Shown piece by piece: positions 53,415 to 57,521 of a DNA stretch of 57,521 bases. Position 1 is the first letter of the stretch. Each line of letters opens with the position of its first letter. The stretch spans positions 1-57,521 of the forward strand of contig JAPPES010000108.1 of NCBI GenBank assembly GCA_028824125.1, given 5' to 3'. Under the pieces are notes generated by a model, which worked only from the letters and a program-made list of their open reading frames with translations, was not told the origin of the DNA and searched no databases. This stretch comes from Candidatus Poribacteria bacterium (GTDB lineage: Bacteria > Poribacteria > WGA-4E > WGA-3G). The position numbers and the translations under genes were made by a program.

Positions 53415-53468
53415 CTGCTTTATTGGTTGACTCGCCAAAATTTTATGGCGAGTCAACCAATAAAGCAG
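53415..53468. repeat. Perfect 23-bp-stem palindrome at the neuA-like 3' end
   Basis: The arms 53415-53437 and 53446-53468 (GGTTGACTCGCCA / TGGCGAGTCAACC in the centre) are perfectly complementary around an A/T loop. The loop contains the TAA stop of the cytidylyltransferase gene, and the right arm encodes its last residues. It could also terminate transcription. Confidence 0.8.
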
Positions 53469-54276
53469 GTTTAGACGGAATTATGTTTTTAGATTGTTTG
53501 TTTCGCACACCTTCTTTTGGAAAATCTATATCAAGGTTGTTACGTGATAACTTCCACTCTGCGTGTTCCCAATCTTCAAGAGTATCAATATCGGTGCAGT
53601 ACTTCGGTTCAATGATTAGGGGTAGCACCCGTTCACCTGTGAGCGATTTCTTTTTAGTAACAGTTTCATAACGAATTATGTCAAGGTGGCCCGTTTGCCA
53701 ATAGGTTTTCGGTAATTTCTGACGCGGCATGTTGTAGGGTTCAGGAAACTCATCACCTAATAGTGGGTGCAGATATTTTTCGTCTGCCCGCCACATTTTG
53801 TAAGGGTTCTGTTGAGATGGAATCACAGTCCGAACACAATCAGCTTGATGATCCTCCGATAGCAATTTGACTGCGGTATCAATTGAACCTTTTGGCCGCA
53901 GCGGCGATGTTGGCCGTAGTTGAACAATGATTTGCGGGACATAGTTTTCATTACTTTTTAGCCATGCAAGTGCATGCTCAAAAAGAGGAAAATCCTGTGC
54001 ATCATCAGTTGCCAATTCATCTGGACGCATAAACGGCACCTCAGCACCATAAACTCTTGCCACTTCAGCGATTTTATCGTCATCAGTAGAAATTATGAGC
54101 CGCGTGACGGATTCCGAAGCAAGCGCGGAAGCGATGCTATATGCGATCAACGGGTATCCACCAAGGTTTCGTATGTTTTTGCCCGGAATACCTTTTGATC
54201 CACCTCGCGCCTGAACAATGCCTAATACCTCCAACTTTTTAGAATTCACAGATAGATTTGAATTTTGATCTACCAT
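53443..54276 (-). CDS. CMP-nonulosonic acid synthetase (acylneuraminate cytidylyltransferase)
   Basis: 277 residues from ATG 54276, which overlaps the stop of the upstream SDR (ATGGTAG), so translation is coupled. The nucleotide-binding motif is GIVQARGGSKGIPGKN (about 19-34), then QLRPTSPLR, and CTDIDTLEDWEHAE near the end. It activates sialic, legionaminic or related acids with CTP for transfer to surface glycans. NeuA, LegF and PtmB cannot be told apart here. The last residues (KPALLVDSP) are encoded by an inserted palindrome, so the C-terminus is probably non-native. The partner synthase survives only as a remnant at 52966. Confidence 0.88.
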   Translation of the reverse strand: MVDQNSNLSVNSKKLEVLGIVQARGGSKGIPGKNIRNLGGYPLIAYSIASALASESVTRLIISTDDDKIAEVARVYGAEVPFMRPDELATDDAQDFPLFEHALAWLKSNENYVPQIIVQLRPTSPLRPKGSIDTAVKLLSEDHQADCVRTVIPSQQNPYKMWRADEKYLHPLLGDEFPEPYNMPRQKLPKTYWQTGHLDIIRYETVTKKKSLTGERVLPLIIEPKYCTDIDTLEDWEHAEWKLSRNNLDIDFPKEGVRNKQSKNIIPSKPALLVDSP

Positions 54277-55094
54277 GCTGTCCAACCCCCGTCGACCACG
54301 AGATTTGCACCTGTCATATAGGATGCTGCATCAGATGCAACAAAAAGGAGCGCTCCGCAGTATTCCGATTTTTCTGCCATGCGCCCCAACGGTGTGCGGT
54401 AACTATACCTTCGGACAAATTCGTCATCGTGCTCATTAAATACACCGCCGAGTGTCAACGCGTTGACACGTATGTTTTTACCTGCCCAATATGTTGCGAG
54501 ATAGCGTGTTAAACCGAGCACAGCACTTTTTGTAACAGAATAAGTTATCGGTTTATAGGTTTGAGGTTGTGTCGGATCATCGCTTTCATATAACCTTTGA
54601 TCGGGACCAACGACTCCATAAGTTGAACAAATATTAATAATTACACCGTTTTTCTGTTGAAGCATTGGTCGTGCTACTGCTTGTGAACAGAGGAACATCC
54701 CCGTTAAATCAACTGCAACACTCTCATTCCAAAGTTCCAGCGGATAGTCTTCAAAAGTATTTGTATGTTCAGATGCGTGTTCTGTATCAAATTTTGGATC
54801 AAGGGCAGCATTATTAACAAGAATATCAACTCTACCAAATTCGTCAAGGGTTCGGGTAATCATAGACTGCACAGACAGCTTATCCCTAACATCAGTTTCA
54901 ACGCCAATTGCCTTCGGATATTCTTCTGTACTGATCTGACTTGCGTAATCCTTCGCAGCACCACCTCGCACATCAGCGATAACCACATGGGCAGAGGCTT
55001 CAGCAAATGCGCGGCAATACTCTTTCCCTAACATGCCTGCACCCCCTGTAATGATAGCCACTTTTCCGTGTAAGTCAAACAAATCTTTTTTCAT
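54270..55094 (-). CDS. SDR oxidoreductase of the nonulosonate locus (PtmA-like)
   Basis: 274 residues. The Rossmann motif is TGGAGMLG (16-23), NNAA lies at about 94-97, catalytic S157 is in NICSTYG, and Y185/K189 in ITYSVTKSA. It ends GANLVVDGGWTAW, typical of SDR tails. An SDR next to a CMP-nonulosonate synthetase matches ptmA-ptmB gene order in flagellin or LPS glycosylation loci. Stop and start codons overlap with the cytidylyltransferase gene. The substrate is inferred to be a sugar intermediate. Confidence 0.87.
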   Translation of the reverse strand: MKKDLFDLHGKVAIITGGAGMLGKEYCRAFAEASAHVVIADVRGGAAKDYASQISTEEYPKAIGVETDVRDKLSVQSMITRTLDEFGRVDILVNNAALDPKFDTEHASEHTNTFEDYPLELWNESVAVDLTGMFLCSQAVARPMLQQKNGVIINICSTYGVVGPDQRLYESDDPTQPQTYKPITYSVTKSAVLGLTRYLATYWAGKNIRVNALTLGGVFNEHDDEFVRRYSYRTPLGRMAEKSEYCGALLFVASDAASYMTGANLVVDGGWTAW

Positions 55095-55125
55095 CCGAAA
55101 ACCTTTATTGCATCAAACACCACAG

Positions 55126-56118
55126 CTATGAAATAATTATTTCCTTTCTTTCTGTACTTGATTCCTTTGCTGCAAGCACAATTCTTTGTGCAGCAATTCC
55201 ATCTGCAAGATTAACGCACGGTTCTGTGTCATTTTCAACGCAATTGAGGAGGTGTTTTACTTCTTGAATAAAAAGTGTATTTCGCTCAAAGTCTGAATCC
55301 ATTTCTACTGTTTCCGAAGTTGCTGTATCGGTTCGATAACACTGGACCGCGCCATGAGCATTATCCCAAAGAATATGTCCGCGTTGCCCTGTAATTTGTA
55401 GGACATGTGAAGGTGGCCGCTGAACATAGTCAAGATGAACAGTTCCGAGGGCCCCATTTATAAACCGTAGCATCACATTTGCAGTATCCTCAACTTCAAT
55501 GTCTAATCCGCCTTCTTGTGCTGTCATTGCCGATACTGCTTCAACCTCTCCAATCAGCCATCGCAAATAATCAAACGGATGACATAATGTTAGCAAAACT
55601 CCACCACCAAGATCGCTGCGTGCTGCATAGCCTATGCGGTAATCTTCCCATGGGTGCCACGCAGGAAGATATTCTCCCCAATGTACGTGGACAGATGTCA
55701 CAGGACCGATCGCATCTTCGTCAAGTAATTGTTTAATGTGTTGTAAGCCGGGGTGAAACCGAAATTGAAACCCGACAAGCACCCTCACATCTTGCTGCCT
55801 CACAATGTCTGCTAAAGTAGACACACGATCCATCGTCTGAGAAATAGGTTTTTCTAATAACAGATGACAACCCGCTTCAGCAGCAGGAATTGCAACATCA
55901 AGGTGCAGCGAAGTTGGATTTGAAACGACTACGATATCAGGTTTATGCTTCTGAAGTGCCTCCGCTAAATTATGTTCACTCGGCAAACCTGCCAATTCAT
56001 CATTAGGAAGTGTAGAACGACGGGTACGTAACAACACACATTCGCCTGCGTTTACCGCTTGAAAATTCCGCAAATGTCGTCTACCAATAGAACCTAATCC
56101 TGCAATTAGAATTTTCAT
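55126..56118 (-). CDS. Gfo/Idh/MocA family oxidoreductase
   Basis: 330 residues from ATG 56118 (GGAAG upstream; an in-frame codon at 56154 is the alternative). The Rossmann motif is IAGLGSIGRRH (GxGxxG at 7-12), EKPIS lies near residue 90, and the C-terminal domain has GFQFRFHPGLQ and DLGGGVLLTLCHPFDYLRWL. It lies 31 bp upstream of the SDR and is probably the first gene of the operon. Such dehydrogenases act on nucleotide sugars or cyclitols in glycan loci. It differs clearly from the Gfo/Idh protein at 26896. Confidence 0.88.
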   Translation of the reverse strand: MKILIAGLGSIGRRHLRNFQAVNAGECVLLRTRRSTLPNDELAGLPSEHNLAEALQKHKPDIVVVSNPTSLHLDVAIPAAEAGCHLLLEKPISQTMDRVSTLADIVRQQDVRVLVGFQFRFHPGLQHIKQLLDEDAIGPVTSVHVHWGEYLPAWHPWEDYRIGYAARSDLGGGVLLTLCHPFDYLRWLIGEVEAVSAMTAQEGGLDIEVEDTANVMLRFINGALGTVHLDYVQRPPSHVLQITGQRGHILWDNAHGAVQCYRTDTATSETVEMDSDFERNTLFIQEVKHLLNCVENDTEPCVNLADGIAAQRIVLAAKESSTERKEIIIS

Positions 56119-56401
56119 TCTTCCACGACCATTCCTATTAACAATAAATTTCATATTTTGATATAAGACAAAAAATGCTTAATAAGTATACAATATAAAT
56201 TGATATATTTCAAGAGTAAACCACGACCCAATTTAGTGGAATTTCGTTCAAGTTTTTAGCGGGTTCAGGAGAAGATGCGCGCTTGAATTCATCCCTATAA
56301 CCAGATTTCAATGTAAATTGTAATTGAAAATGTTGCGTAAATATTACTTTAATTTGAAAAATTGGTAAATGAGATGTATAGTAGAAAAGGACTATTCACT
56401 A

Positions 56402-56557
56402 TATAGTAAAATCTCAAATTATTTGAACACTGATGTTGCGCAAACTTTTAGTTTGCGCAAACGACACAAACTAAAAGTTTGTGCTACAGGATATGCGGTA
56501 GGTGCTGTTTCCAGCCGGACCGATAGAAATGTCAAAGTAATTCTAAAATCTACTATA
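56402..56557. repeat. TATAGTA-family element
   Basis: 156 bp from TATAGTAAAATCTCAAATTA to TTCTAAAATCTACTATA, with TTGCGCAAACTTTTAGTTTGCGCAA in overlapping palindromic halves and ACAAACTAAAAGTTTGT. Only 11 bp separate it from the next element. Confidence 0.75.
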
Positions 56558-56568
56558 TCATTTTATTG

Positions 56569-56704
56569 TATAGTGAACTTTGAAATCATTGGGATACTGC
56601 AGATGCGGACACAAACTAAAAGTTTGATGCTCAACACCCCAGGTAGGTTCGGTTTCCTAACCTAACCGAACATAATGTCCAAATTAATTCTAAAGTTTAC
56701 TATA
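56569..56704. repeat. TATAGTA-family element overlapping the deacetylase stop codon
   Basis: 136 bp from TATAGTGAACTTTG to CTAAAGTTTACTATA, with a GGTAGGTTCGGTTTCCTAACC hairpin in two parts. Read from the gene side, the end gives TAG then TAA in succession, and the TAG at 56700-56702 is the deacetylase stop. Confidence 0.8.
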
Positions 56705-57428
56705 AATTGATATAGTAGTTTAAGTCTCGGAGTGCGATGACAGTATAACCGTTTTCTGCAAGATACACCATATAGACCTCAAATGCTTTCGGTTCGGTGT
56801 GAACCCACGGATGTTCAAGGTCAGGCACACCGTGAAACGTCAGGACTGAGATATTTCCATCTGTTGCTTGCTCAAGTGCCCATGTGAAATCGTCAAAGTT
56901 CCAATTTGGTCCAGATGCACCTGTCGTTGGAATAAGGAGAGGATGGTGAACTGTCGGATTATAAGCAGGACCGCGCCCGCCTTCTGAATCGTAAGGAAAC
57001 TCTGGGGCAACGCCCCGGCGCGCAAAATGAAAACCGTGCTCTGCCACTACCTTGACAGCCGCTTCGTTATGACTATAACCTGGATAGCAGAAGGTAGTCG
57101 GGCGGGAGATAGCGTATTCCTTACAACGATCATCAATATGTTGTAGGTCGTCTTTTAACTCCTGATCTGATTGTTGTGTAACATTTCGGTGATGGCGGGT
57201 GTGGTTGCCAATTTCAAAGCCTGCTTCATGTAGATCACGCACCTCTTCCCATGTCATATACGCTTCTTTACTGCGGAGAAAGTTGAGGCCTTCAGTAATA
57301 TAGAAGGTCGCTCCGAAGCCGTACTGTTTCAGAATTGGTGCGACAAAAGTCGCTTGCGATTTGCATCCATCATCAAATGTGAGGACAACAAGTTTATCTG
57401 TAATCGGTTTATGTAAAGTCTGATTCAT
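56700..57428 (-). CDS. Polysaccharide deacetylase (NodB/CE4)
   Basis: 242 residues with no signal peptide. The CE4 motifs are intact: TFDDG (17-21) and NHTRHH (H76 and H80 with D20 as metal ligands), then TFCYPGYSHNEAA. It removes acetyl groups from N-acetylated glycans; a cytoplasmic form may act on an intermediate. It is 582 bp upstream of the Gfo/Idh gene on the same strand, with two repeat elements between. The last residues and stop overlap a repeat end, so the native C-terminus may have been slightly longer. Confidence 0.88.
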   Translation of the reverse strand: MNQTLHKPITDKLVVLTFDDGCKSQATFVAPILKQYGFGATFYITEGLNFLRSKEAYMTWEEVRDLHEAGFEIGNHTRHHRNVTQQSDQELKDDLQHIDDRCKEYAISRPTTFCYPGYSHNEAAVKVVAEHGFHFARRGVAPEFPYDSEGGRGPAYNPTVHHPLLIPTTGASGPNWNFDDFTWALEQATDGNISVLTFHGVPDLEHPWVHTEPKAFEVYMVYLAENGYTVIALRDLNYYINL

Positions 57429-57521
57429 ATTGGTAAAAACCTGTTTAGAAGTTTAAAATGTCTACACTACCTCAATACCACTTTATTATACATCACGAAA
57501 TAGTGTAGGTCAAGGGGCAGG

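Overview
The window looks like a chromosomal segment of an uncultured, Gram-negative-type bacterium, most plausibly Candidatus Poribacteria or a close relative. This is an inference from content: an ECF sigma/WD40 fusion, several WD40 proteins, a phytanoyl-CoA dioxygenase, a LamG protein, Gfo/Idh/MocA oxidoreductases, LPS-type and nonulosonic-acid genes, and dense palindromic intergenic repeats. There is no rRNA, tRNA, CRISPR array, phage or transposase gene that I can support.

Layout. 1-5.3 kb: a 5'-unresolved WD40 gene, a DUF169 gene coupled to an SDR, a small lipoprotein, a DUF58 protein and a PIN-toxin/antitoxin pair with its own promoter. 5.5-9.7 kb: nine tandem VOC (glyoxalase-fold) paralogues, one frameshifted, separated in places by intrinsic terminators. 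10-16.9 kb: three paralogous cytoplasmic proteins with helical repeats followed by one or two thioredoxin-like domains. 17.2-23.4 kb: an unknown protein, a 1304-residue ECF sigma-TM-WD40 fusion and a seven-blade WD40 protein. 23.7-26 kb: an interrupted outer-membrane barrel gene and a HEAT-repeat lipoprotein. 26.9-32.5 kb: a Gfo/Idh dehydrogenase, a single-chain ISP-like restriction-modification enzyme and a PhyH dioxygenase. 32.7-40.7 kb: membrane proteins, DUF4129, DUF4350, MoxR, DUF58 and, on the other strand, SpoIIM, which together form the widespread MoxR/DUF58 envelope-associated gene set. 40.8-47.3 kb: HolA, FmdB, a secreted toroid/CARDB/YdjY protein, a secreted beta-propeller and a LamG protein. 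47.5-51.2 kb: FMN reductase, RNase HIII, ThiI and a heptosyltransferase-like GT9. 51.3-57.4 kb (minus strand): a GT-B-like protein, PAP2, a decayed neuB remnant, a CMP-nonulosonate synthetase, an SDR, a Gfo/Idh dehydrogenase and a polysaccharide deacetylase. This last block reads as a surface-glycan locus that has lost its synthase.

The most distinctive architectural feature is the repeat landscape. At least seven families of short inverted-repeat elements occupy the intergenic spaces. The main family ends in TATAGTAAAA/TTTTACTATA and carries hairpin cores such as GCGAGGTTAGGAAACCTCGC. Its copies lie within a few bases of stop codons, and in several genes (thiI, the deacetylase, the third thioredoxin-fold gene, DUF4129, neuA) repeat sequence supplies the end or the beginning of the reading frame. 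The most distinctive protein is the ECF sigma-TM-WD40 fusion, which could be a one-polypeptide transmembrane signalling system.
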